A stretch of 18,597 nucleotides of DNA from Parachlamydia sp. Lineage in GTDB: Bacteria > Chlamydiota > Chlamydiia > Chlamydiales > Parachlamydiaceae. The notes beneath the pieces are model-generated. The model had not been told where the DNA came from. It saw only the letters and a program-made list of their open reading frames with translations, and did no database searches. The stretch spans positions 1-18,597 of the forward strand of contig JAJTHR010000085.1 of NCBI GenBank assembly GCA_021298935.1, given 5' to 3'. The first letter of the stretch is position 1, and each line of letters opens with the position of its first letter. A program made the position numbers and the translations under genes. Shown here one piece after another: positions 1 to 6,433 of the stretch.

Positions 1-735
1 CTTGCCTGTCGGTGCCGCCAGGGCAATTGTGCATGTTTTTTTTTGCTCGGGATCGAGGCTGTTCCAAAAGGCTTGAATTAGGCGGGCCGCCGTATAGGTC
101 TTGCCTGTCCCTGGACCGCCGCAGATGATGGAAAATGGTGAAGTAATGGCACTTAAGATGCCTTCGGCTTGTTCATGCAACAGCTGGCCTGCCTGTTGCA
201 TGGCCTGAATTTGCTGTTTAAATGCTATTTCATTCAATTGGATTGTAGGAGGATGGGAGGTGTGGCGCTTAAACGAATCGAGAAAGAGGGTTTCGTAAAA
301 CCAGTTTTTTTGAAAATAATAAAGTTGATTAAACTTGCATAGCGGTGTGGATGGCGTTTCTTCGGAATCAATGGACAGCTGGCTTGGCGAGAGTTGGGCT
401 GCGCCTGCTAAAATGAATTGTTTCATTTCGGCTGGATTCTCGCAAGCCGGCCACAAATCTTCCACAGAAGGTTTAAGTTCCTCATCTGCCTGTACGCAAA
501 GGTGCCCTTCTTTGGCCGCCAACGACAGATGACAAATGAATAAGGCGGCCCTCTCATCCACCAGGTCTGGATCGAGCAGGGAATGGGCCAGCCGATACTC
601 CAAGTAACCAAGCAGCCCTTTTTCCAGCAGGTGTTCGAGCAAGGGCCATCTCGAGTCTTTTTTATTGGAATCAGCGTGGAGGACAGGATGGCTGTCGCAT
701 AATTCTTTTAATTTACCATTGATGAAGCTGATCAT
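1..735 (-). CDS. recD: Exodeoxyribonuclease V alpha chain RecD, N-terminal 245 codons (partial)
   Basis: This is the 5' part of a RecD helicase, cut by the left window edge. RecD is the 5'-3' helicase motor of the RecBCD double-strand-break repair nuclease. Residues 1-190 form the helical N-terminal region; the stretch ending in SLAAKEGHLCV resembles the 'S.A...GH.C' signature of RecD of the RecBCD type rather than the longer RecD2/YrrC type. The Walker A motif is GGPGTGKT near residues 204-211. The visible part ends in AAPTGK, the start of helicase motif Ia. The start is the ATG at 735, with no clear Shine-Dalgarno sequence. The gene lies 39 bp after the ccoP-like gene on the same strand, so it is probably co-transcribed with the oxidase operon. 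Function is confident; its regulation is inferred. Confidence 0.93.
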   Translation of the reverse strand, partial: MISFINGKLKELCDSHPVLHADSNKKDSRWPLLEHLLEKGLLGYLEYRLAHSLLDPDLVDERAALFICHLSLAAKEGHLCVQADEELKPSVEDLWPACENPAEMKQFILAGAAQLSPSQLSIDSEETPSTPLCKFNQLYYFQKNWFYETLFLDSFKRHTSHPPTIQLNEIAFKQQIQAMQQAGQLLHEQAEGILSAITSPFSIICGGPGTGKTYTAARLIQAFWNSLDPEQKKTCTIALAAPTGK

Positions 736-774
736 AATAAAATAGTAACAAAAGAGACGAGGAAATGTCGAGCA

Positions 775-1062
775 CTACTGTTCAGCATAGCGGCTGGAAC
801 GGATCGTCTTTTTTTCTTTGCCAACGGTCTCAGGGGGGTCATTTTGATTGATGACGGGGAAAGTGGTGTTGGCTGCGATTTGCAACTCTTTCCAGGCTCC
901 CCGATCAAACCAGCCTACACTTCCATTCCAAAAGACATAGAGGCCGATCAAACCAGCAATTGGCAAAATGATGTAAGTCGCGATGAGAAATTTGGGCACT
1001 TTTGCATCCAGGCTGGCAATTTCCAAGTCGTCGCCATACTGCTCGATCTCTTGCTCTGACAT
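775..1062 (-). CDS. CcoP-like subunit reduced to its membrane anchor (no haem-c domain)
   Basis: This 95-residue protein has one membrane segment at about residues 24-45, preceded by DAKVPKFLIATYII and followed by GWFDRGAWKE. The layout resembles the N-terminal domain of CcoP/FixP, where a short cytoplasmic stretch leads into one helix and a 'GW.S.GQ/AWE' segment. An ordinary CcoP continues with two cytochrome c domains. Here the frame stops after a charged tail and contains no CXXCH. It is the last oxidase gene before recD and starts 4 nt after the ccoQ-like stop, with a strong GAGGAGG ribosome binding site inside the end of that gene. I infer that it stabilises the N-O core but cannot pass electrons. 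It could also be an unrelated small subunit; the CcoP assignment rests on position and a short resemblance. Confidence 0.7.
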   Translation of the reverse strand: MSEQEIEQYGDDLEIASLDAKVPKFLIATYIILPIAGLIGLYVFWNGSVGWFDRGAWKELQIAANTTFPVINQNDPPETVGKEKKTIRSSRYAEQ

Positions 1063-1066
1063 TATT

Positions 1067-1225
1067 CTAATCCTCCTCTTTCATCATTTGGATTTTCGCT
1101 TCCTCGTCCATATCGAGGCGCCCTTTTCTCCACAGCTGGAAAAAAAGCAAAAAAGCGCCGCCGACCATGCTTATGACAAAGGCGTAATGGAGGTAGTTTC
1201 CGTAAATGCCGAAGCTATCGTTCAT
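1067..1225 (-). CDS. CcoQ/FixQ-like small subunit of cbb3 oxidase
   Basis: This 52-residue protein begins MNDSFGIYGNYLHYAF. It has one membrane helix (about residues 12-31, rich in V, G, A, L and F), followed by LWRKGRLDMDEEAKIQMMKEED. A single helix followed by an acidic cytoplasmic tail, located between ccoO and ccoP, is the CcoQ pattern; CcoQ stabilises the cbb3 complex. The start ATG at 1225 overlaps the ccoO stop codon as ATGA, which implies translational coupling. The sequence is too short and variable for a family call without a profile search, so position and topology carry the assignment. Confidence 0.7.
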   Translation of the reverse strand: MNDSFGIYGNYLHYAFVISMVGGAFLLFFQLWRKGRLDMDEEAKIQMMKEED

Positions 1226-2424
1226 TGCAGCGTCCTCTGTCCTTCAATGATTTCTTTGGTCTTAATCGGATCCTTTCCTAGCCACCATGCCTGGTTAGGT
1301 GGTGTTATGCGCGTCCCTTTTGTCATTAAATACTGGTAAATTGCCTCAAATTGAAGATTTGGCGCTCCCATGTCGGCCGCATTGGATAGGTGAGGAACAA
1401 AAAAATGGCGGTAGGAGGGCATGACCGAGCCGGCGCTGGCTGATTTTGGGGACCAAAAATGGGCTTTGTGCCAATCCCTGCTTGGCCGTTTGACTCCCTC
1501 GCGCGAAATGTCAGGGCCAATGCGGCGCGTCCCTGCAAAGGTAATTTTTTGGTAAATATACTCATTAGCCGAAGAGGGAGGGGCCGGATAGGAATCGGAG
1601 CCATTAAGGACGGTGTCCTGAATCAAAGTACGTGTTTGATCGGTATGGCAGTACCAACAGCCTTCAATGGCATAGAGATGCTCCCCATAGTGAATGAGCT
1701 CCTGCCTCGAATGGAAGCCAAATTTCTTCTCTTTGAGCTCCTCAAGGGACTGAACAGGCTTTCCTAAAGGATCGTAACGCCATCTTTCGCCCCACTTATC
1801 TTCTGTAAATGCCACGCGGAATTCCTGGGGATTTTCAGCATAAATGACTCCATGGTCATGGTGGTAGGGATGTTTCTTGTCATCTTCAAAGAGTTTAAAA
1901 TCTTTATCCACCCAATTTTGCAGAATGCCGCCGTTCGGTTCATAGGCAAGAATTTCCTCGGCTTTAGGGTCATACAGTTCAAGCAAATGAAGGGTTTCAT
2001 GCCCGTCTTTTCTGACATGCTCTTCAAGCGGACGCAGGAGCAATAGGCGCGAGGTCAGCTTCAGTTCTTTTTCGTTTAAACGGGTGATGTATTTTTCCAA
2101 CTCAGGGGGAGCAATCAGGCGCAAATTTTCCGATTCCTGAAAAGCGAGCAAGGAAAAACCTGCCTTGAGATGCCTCACATATTGCAAGTCATTTCCCTCA
2201 TGCGACGTGGTGCTGATGTAAATGTGAGGGTCCTCGATTTCGTACATTTGGGCCTGATAAGGTGTCGAGGGGGTGGTCCAGGTTTTGTCTACATAGCGGG
2301 GAGCCACCAGTACGACTGCAATGGAAGTGGAAAATAATAGAATAATTCCAATGACTGTCAAAACAGCCGAGCGATCGAGGAGGTGATGAAAAAAGCCTTT
2401 TTTTGGTTGTGCCGGCTTGTTCAT
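1222..2424 (-). CDS. ccoO: CcoO-like monohaem cytochrome c subunit of cbb3 oxidase, with long insert
   Basis: CcoO is the membrane-anchored monohaem cytochrome c of cbb3 oxidases and feeds electrons to CcoN. The protein is 400 residues, against roughly 200-240 for a typical CcoO. There is one N-terminal membrane helix at residues 19-41. The haem motif CWYCH lies at 256-260, in the context YAIEGCWYCHTDQTRT, and matches the CcoO 'EGCYxCHSQxIRP' region. RRIGPDISREG follows at 300-310, and VMPSY with the likely axial Met at 335. Between helix and haem domain lie about 190 extra residues, including a His-rich stretch HPYHHDHG near 185-192. The gene overlaps ccoN and ccoQ by ATGA. The overall call is secure; the role of the insert is unknown. 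Confidence 0.9.
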   Translation of the reverse strand: MNKPAQPKKGFFHHLLDRSAVLTVIGIILLFSTSIAVVLVAPRYVDKTWTTPSTPYQAQMYEIEDPHIYISTTSHEGNDLQYVRHLKAGFSLLAFQESENLRLIAPPELEKYITRLNEKELKLTSRLLLLRPLEEHVRKDGHETLHLLELYDPKAEEILAYEPNGGILQNWVDKDFKLFEDDKKHPYHHDHGVIYAENPQEFRVAFTEDKWGERWRYDPLGKPVQSLEELKEKKFGFHSRQELIHYGEHLYAIEGCWYCHTDQTRTLIQDTVLNGSDSYPAPPSSANEYIYQKITFAGTRRIGPDISREGVKRPSRDWHKAHFWSPKSASAGSVMPSYRHFFVPHLSNAADMGAPNLQFEAIYQYLMTKGTRITPPNQAWWLGKDPIKTKEIIEGQRTLQ

Positions 2425-3851
2425 GTCAATACCCCCGCCGGTTCGGGAGGCTCTTTTTCCACATCAGTTGAGAGGACAACGGTGTTAAATAAATTGATGG
2501 CAAAGAGGACATTCCCGAATAAAATGACAATGCCGCCAAGTCCACGCAGGATCCACCAGTCTTTCATGTCCGAAACCGTTTGCAGAAAGGGAAGGCGGAT
2601 CAGATTTTCATGAAATTCGGCGTAGGAGCTTCCATCTGCCCAGTTGGCCCAGGCAAGTCCTTGTAAAAATCCTCCCAGCCATAGAGAGAAGAGAAAAACT
2701 AAACTTCCCCACAAATTAAGGGCGAAGTGCCAATCCGCCAGCTTGTCTGACCATAGAGGCTTCTTTACCATGGTGGGGATGGCCTGATAAAGGCCTGCTA
2801 TGGCAAAAAAAGTAAATGTCCCATACAAGGCAATGTGGGAATGACCGATGATCCAATCGGTTTTTGAGGTGATTTCATTGACATTACGCAGTGATTGCAG
2901 GGAGCCTTGCGCGCACGTGATTAAATAAAACACATTTCCCATCATTAGAAAGCGGATGGGGGCGCTGCGAAAGTATTTTTGCCAATCATGCTGGAGAGTG
3001 GCAAACAAATTATAGACCACTGTCCAGACGGGAATGAACATCCAGATGGAAAATACAATGGAGACTGTTTGCAGCCACTGGGAAATAGGCCCGTGGATGA
3101 TGTGATGGGTGCCGATCCAGGCATAAATAAAGGCGACCGACCAAAAACCGATCATGGAGAGGCGGTGGCTGTAAATGGGAGTGTTGGCCAGCTTAGGGAG
3201 AAAGTAGTAAGCGGCAGCCAAGCCCATCGGAGTATAGATCAACCCCACCAAATTATGGACATAAAACCAGCTGACATTAACTCTTGAAAGCCCTTCAGGC
3301 ACCCAGTTGATGGCAAAGCTTCCGACAAACACCACAAAAGTGGTCCAAATGAGCGTCCCCATGCTGTACCATAGGGAGACATACAGCTTTTCGTAGCGCC
3401 TGTTCGCGATTGTCATGAAAAAATTATAAACCAGCATCAGCCAGCCGACCGTGAAAAGAACCTTGACCGGGATCCAGGATACCCAGGTAGGCAGCTCGGC
3501 ATATTCCCATCCAAAATTTGTGCCCCATGGGTAGGAATTCACTCCAATTGTAAGGGAAAACCACCATAATGCCCCCCCCCAGAGAGCAAGGGAGGGGCTC
3601 CATATGGACACGCCGCATAAGCGCGGAACAAAGTAAAGCATCAATCCCACATCAACCGACAGCAGCCACAATAGAGTAACGGTTCCCACGTGAACAGGAC
3701 GGACCCGGCCAAAGGAAATGTACTCTCCTGCAAAGTAGTCGGGAAAGACAAATCCGTTAAAGGATATAAAGACGCCTATGATCATGCCGATGAGCATAAA
3801 AACGACTGAGGGATAGAGAAACAGCTTCGCTGCACGGTCATCGTAAGTCAT
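2421..3851 (-). CDS. ccoN: Cytochrome c oxidase, cbb3-type, catalytic subunit I (CcoN)
   Basis: This is the haem-copper oxygen reductase subunit, which reduces O2 to water in the inner membrane and pumps protons. At 476 residues it has the usual CcoN length and about 12 membrane helices. Landmarks are GRVRPVHVGTV near residue 50 (low-spin haem ligand His), WFYVHNLVGL (CuB His), the FIYAWIGTHHIIHG segment carrying the helix-VII Tyr and the His pair, and TDWIIGHSHIALYGT with the late haem His ligands. Subunit I of cbb3 oxidases is known to place its cross-linked Tyr in helix VII, consistent with this pattern. The start ATG at 3851 overlaps the ccoS stop (ATGA), and the end overlaps ccoO. High oxygen affinity is a family property, not something seen here. 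Confidence 0.95.
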   Translation of the reverse strand: MTYDDRAAKLFLYPSVVFMLIGMIIGVFISFNGFVFPDYFAGEYISFGRVRPVHVGTVTLLWLLSVDVGLMLYFVPRLCGVSIWSPSLALWGGALWWFSLTIGVNSYPWGTNFGWEYAELPTWVSWIPVKVLFTVGWLMLVYNFFMTIANRRYEKLYVSLWYSMGTLIWTTFVVFVGSFAINWVPEGLSRVNVSWFYVHNLVGLIYTPMGLAAAYYFLPKLANTPIYSHRLSMIGFWSVAFIYAWIGTHHIIHGPISQWLQTVSIVFSIWMFIPVWTVVYNLFATLQHDWQKYFRSAPIRFLMMGNVFYLITCAQGSLQSLRNVNEITSKTDWIIGHSHIALYGTFTFFAIAGLYQAIPTMVKKPLWSDKLADWHFALNLWGSLVFLFSLWLGGFLQGLAWANWADGSSYAEFHENLIRLPFLQTVSDMKDWWILRGLGGIVILFGNVLFAINLFNTVVLSTDVEKEPPEPAGVLT

Positions 3852-3991
3852 TGGTGATCCTTTTCTTCATGGAACATTTGATACTTTACCGCTTCCTGGT
3901 CTTCAAATTGCCCCTTTTTCGAAAAATAGATATAAATAAGCAAGCCTGTGAGGCTTGCAGCCAGTGAACTGACAATAGTGTAGAAAAGCAT
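3848..3991 (-). CDS. ccoS: CcoS/FixS-like cbb3 oxidase maturation protein
   Basis: This 47-residue protein has one N-terminal helix (FYTIVSSLAASLTGLLIYIYF) followed by SKKGQFEDQEAVKYQMFHEE. The helix followed by 'GQFDD.E.PA..IL.D' is the recognisable CcoS signature. CcoS is needed for cofactor insertion into the cbb3 complex, probably together with the CcoI copper ATPase, which is not in this window. It is the first gene of the oxidase operon and overlaps ccoN by ATGA. The start ATG at 3991 follows one base after a strong hairpin and has no usable Shine-Dalgarno sequence outside the stem. The small size makes the assignment depend on this motif and on position, which agree. Confidence 0.85.
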   Translation of the reverse strand: MLFYTIVSSLAASLTGLLIYIYFSKKGQFEDQEAVKYQMFHEEKDHQ

Positions 3992-3992
3992 T

Positions 3993-4020
3993 GCGGAACT
4001 CTAGAAGTTTAGAGCTCCGC
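3993..4020 (-). promoter_or_regulatory. Leader hairpin abutting the ccoS start codon
   Basis: Read on the minus strand, the arm GCGGAGCTCTA pairs with TAGAGTTCCGC around the 6-nt loop AACTTC. This gives an 11-bp stem in RNA, with one G-U pair. The ATG follows one base after the last paired base, so the ribosome-binding region lies in the 3' arm. The plus-strand copy has an A-C mismatch where the minus-strand RNA has G-U, so the structure is better formed in the operon transcript. No U-run follows in that direction, so it does not look like an intrinsic terminator. Translational control of the cbb3 operon is an inference. Confidence 0.6.
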
Positions 4021-4098
4021 ACTGTAGCAGAATTAATGTTTTTTTTGAAATTGATTGAAGAGGGAAGGCCAAGAAAATTCTACATTTGTAATTTTTTT

Positions 4099-5292
4099 TT
4101 ATTTAATTACGATGGCAGGTACCTCATGTGTGGATATAAGGGTCTCAACTGCTTCTAAATTTTCGACTAATTTGATAAGAGCTACAGGAGCATTATCACC
4201 ATACATTTTCAAGGCCTGAGCGGTCAGATTTTTTGCAGCGTTAAATTCCTTTAAACAATATTTAATTGCCGCATGACAATGAATTGAAGAAGCTGACAAA
4301 TCAATATATGGATCTAATTGATGGAGCTTATTAAAATTCTCATCTGCTTCTATAAAATTGTTCAAAGAATAGTTGATTATCGCTTCGATTTCTAAAATTT
4401 TTACTTGATAATTGATACTTAGGTTTAAATTTAGATTAGAGAAATTTTTTAAACATTCTTTAGCTTTTTTAAATTGCTTCGTAGCTACATACTTTTTTAT
4501 TATTCTATAATGAAATTCAACTTTCAGGTAAGAAAGTTTAATAAATATTGGTTCTAATTCATTTTTATTAATTTTATTATTAAAAAAATATTCAACCAAC
4601 GTTTCCGTATTATTAAAACCCTGTAATGCAGCATGAACTGCTATTTCGTTTTTATACTCTTGCAACGTTCCAGGATGCATTTGAGTATAAATATGTGAAA
4701 CTCCTGAAGAGTCTGGTCGACTAGTAAGGGAATTAAAAATTTGGAAAATGACCTTACTCTTTGCACCTTGTGACTGTTGTTCCAAACAAAGAGCATAGAG
4801 AAGATGCTCACCCTCTTGTCCTTCAAGGGCTAATTGATTATATTTTTTGATATCTATTTCTAAACCCGTTAAACGGCAAGTATCGACTTTAAAATAATCA
4901 TTTAAAACGGGATATTTTTCACAAAGTTGGAAATAACCATTATAATTTTTTTTACCTAGAAAAAAGTTTGGAGCAGGTTCATTAAATTTATATTTGCTCA
5001 ATGCAAAATTTAAGGAACATTCCCATTTTTCTCTTACAGATTCATCAATTGCTTTAGATGCTTCCCATTCATAATTAAGATGCGCTCTAATTTTTAATTG
5101 TTTCCAGGTCGAGGGCTGAATTCTTGAATCTTTTAATGCTCTTTCGTAATTAATCAGGCCTTTAAAAGTTAAAAAATTTTTAAGAATATAATTAAGTGTT
5201 TCAACATCTAGTTTGGCGAGATGATTGACTGGTTCTGTTTTTGTTTTTTTATTAGGGATTAAATGTGAATTATCTTCTAAGGGTCTTATCAT
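4099..5292 (-). CDS. Putative F-box-like protein with helical (TPR-like) C-terminal region
   Basis: This is a 397-residue protein of no family I can name outright. Residues about 22-68 (VNHLAKLDVETLNYILKNFL, then TFKGLINYERALKD, then PSTWKQLKIR) have the spacing of a eukaryotic F-box: start, 'ILxxL', 'L..L', a Lys/Arg-rich turn and terminal 'W..L'. In eukaryotes an F-box binds Skp1 in SCF ubiquitin ligases. Residues about 120-390 are alpha-helical and repeat-like, including helix pairs such as YKNEIAVHAALQGF and EADENFNKLHQLDPY, which suggests TPR or another solenoid. No signal peptide or membrane segment is seen. The ATG at 5292 is chosen because AAAGG lies just upstream; the longer frame begins with TTG. 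The gene is much richer in A and T than its flanks and follows the Nudix gene by 50 bp. Amoeba-associated chlamydiae are known to carry many F-box proteins, so a secreted effector is plausible but unproven. Confidence 0.6.
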   Translation of the reverse strand: MIRPLEDNSHLIPNKKTKTEPVNHLAKLDVETLNYILKNFLTFKGLINYERALKDSRIQPSTWKQLKIRAHLNYEWEASKAIDESVREKWECSLNFALSKYKFNEPAPNFFLGKKNYNGYFQLCEKYPVLNDYFKVDTCRLTGLEIDIKKYNQLALEGQEGEHLLYALCLEQQSQGAKSKVIFQIFNSLTSRPDSSGVSHIYTQMHPGTLQEYKNEIAVHAALQGFNNTETLVEYFFNNKINKNELEPIFIKLSYLKVEFHYRIIKKYVATKQFKKAKECLKNFSNLNLNLSINYQVKILEIEAIINYSLNNFIEADENFNKLHQLDPYIDLSASSIHCHAAIKYCLKEFNAAKNLTAQALKMYGDNAPVALIKLVENLEAVETLISTHEVPAIVIK

Positions 5293-5342
5293 TTTAAACC
5301 TTTTTTTCAACAAGAGTACTTATTTTAATATTTACAAACAAT

Positions 5343-5786
5343 TCATTTTTTATTATAAAAATGTATTAATGATTCTTTAGCTGCTTTCATTAATTGTAAT
5401 TCCAACGCTTCTTCATAAGTGACCCATTTTGCCTCGGTATGCTCCCTAATGGCAATATTGAGGGCAGGCAATTCACTGAGAGTTACCGTAAACATATGAT
5501 AAATATAGTCTAGTTCATCATGAAGTGTGATAAAAAGCTTACCTACCTCTTGAACAGCTAAGCCGCTTAAATCTATTCCTGTTTCCTCAAATACTTCTCT
5601 TACAACCGCTTCATCGGCCTTTTCATTTTCTTCTATCTTCCCTGCAGGTACCCCCCAAGTACCTCCTTGGCGCGTAGCGGGATGTCGTTTCAAAAATAAT
5701 AATTTATTGTTATGCTGGATATAGCAACCGGCGGCTTCAACAGTTGGTGAAAAATCAGGCGGGTTATGGTTATAAATAGTATACAT
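5343..5786 (-). CDS. Nudix hydrolase
   Basis: This 147-residue protein matches the usual Nudix domain length. The Nudix box is intact: G49, E55, then REVFEETGI at 63-71, fitting GX5EX7REUXEEXGU. The preceding strand GGTWGVPAGKIE is also typical. The glutamates in the REVFEE segment coordinate Mg2+ for hydrolysis of a nucleoside diphosphate linked to another group. The substrate cannot be read from the sequence; similar short proteins include MutT-like, Ap4A and NADH pyrophosphatases. The start ATG at 5786 has AAGGAG 7-12 bp upstream and a good extended -10 beyond it. It probably heads a two-gene AT-rich unit with the F-box-like gene. Its coding sequence is AT-rich compared with the flanks. 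Confidence 0.92.
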   Translation of the reverse strand: MYTIYNHNPPDFSPTVEAAGCYIQHNNKLLFLKRHPATRQGGTWGVPAGKIEENEKADEAVVREVFEETGIDLSGLAVQEVGKLFITLHDELDYIYHMFTVTLSELPALNIAIREHTEAKWVTYEEALELQLMKAAKESLIHFYNKK

Positions 5787-5805
5787 AATTTTCTCCTTGG
5801 CAAAT

Positions 5806-5834
5806 ATTATAGCATAAGGAACACATGCGCGAAA
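5806..5834 (-). promoter_or_regulatory. Candidate extended -10 promoter for the Nudix/F-box-like unit
   Basis: On the minus strand, TGCTATAAT (TATAAT at 5811-5806) is a perfect extended -10. A weak -35, TTTCGC, lies 17 bp upstream at 5834-5829. The predicted transcript start near 5799 leaves a leader of about 13 nt holding AAGGAG. The -35 falls within the first codons of the divergent HD gene, so the two units may interfere. Confidence 0.5.
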
Positions 5835-6433
5835 TCGTTAATTTGCTAAATGAAGTGGGAATGCTGGCCCATGTCCAACGCTCAGGCTTAAGTTTCTTAG
5901 GGTCCGGCAAACAATCGGTTGCCGAACATAGCTACCGCGTGGCATTGATTGCCTATGCTCTTGCGCGCCTTTCAAAAGAAACAATTGACTTGAATAAATT
6001 GACAATGATTTGCCTGTTTCATGACCTGCCCGAGGCTCGTATAGGCGACTTAAATTACGTTCAAAAAAAATACGTAGAACCCAAACTCACAGAGGCTTTG
6101 CATGATCTCGCGTGCGGATCAAGCCTTGGACCGGAAATTGTAAGTTGGATTGAAGAATACGAGAAGGAATCCTCTTTTGAAGCCATTCTGGCGCACGATG
6201 CTGACCAGCTAGAGCTGCTGCTCCTGTTAAAGAGAGAAGAAGAACTTGGGAATGTAAAAGCAGCAGCCTGGTCGCATAATGCAAAAAAAAGACTAAAAAC
6301 TCCAATCGCTCTTGAACTTGCTCAAGCGATCATGGAAACACCGAGTGATTCATGGTGGCTAGGTGATCCAGACGACCCCCATTGGATTGACGGGGGGAAA
6401 AACCAAAAAAAAATTAATCCTTCATCCATTTGA
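5825..6433 (+). CDS. HD-domain phosphohydrolase, YfbR/HDDC2-type (putative 5'-deoxynucleotidase)
   Basis: This is a 202-residue metal-dependent HD hydrolase. The metal ligands appear as H35 (AEHSYRVA), H66-D67 (LFHDLPEARIGD) and D125 (AHDADQLELL), in the order and spacing of the YfbR/HDDC2 family. Known members remove the 5' phosphate from deoxynucleoside monophosphates. The exact substrate is inferred. The ATG at 5825 follows AAGGA with 4-nt spacing. The gene is divergent from the Nudix gene with only 38 bp between the start codons. Its last 20 bp overlap the end of the convergent methyltransferase gene. The C-terminal tail (GGKNQKKINPSSI) is probably not part of the fold. Confidence 0.88.
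   Translation: MREIVNLLNEVGMLAHVQRSGLSFLGSGKQSVAEHSYRVALIAYALARLSKETIDLNKLTMICLFHDLPEARIGDLNYVQKKYVEPKLTEALHDLACGSSLGPEIVSWIEEYEKESSFEAILAHDADQLELLLLLKREEELGNVKAAAWSHNAKKRLKTPIALELAQAIMETPSDSWWLGDPDDPHWIDGGKNQKKINPSSI

Noticed and set aside
983..1339. Plus-strand open frame of 118 codons across ccoP-like, ccoQ and ccoO
   Set aside because: It spans three overlapping genes on the other strand and shows no recognisable protein features.
3993..4050. Plus-strand terminator (hairpin followed by a T-run at about 4039-4046)
   Set aside because: No plus-strand gene lies upstream, the T-run is some 20 nt from the stem, and the stem is weaker on this strand (A-C mismatch).
4081..4090. Palindrome TACATTTGTA after the F-box-like gene as an operator
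   Set aside because: Only four bases pair on each side in a very AT-rich spacer, so chance is likely.
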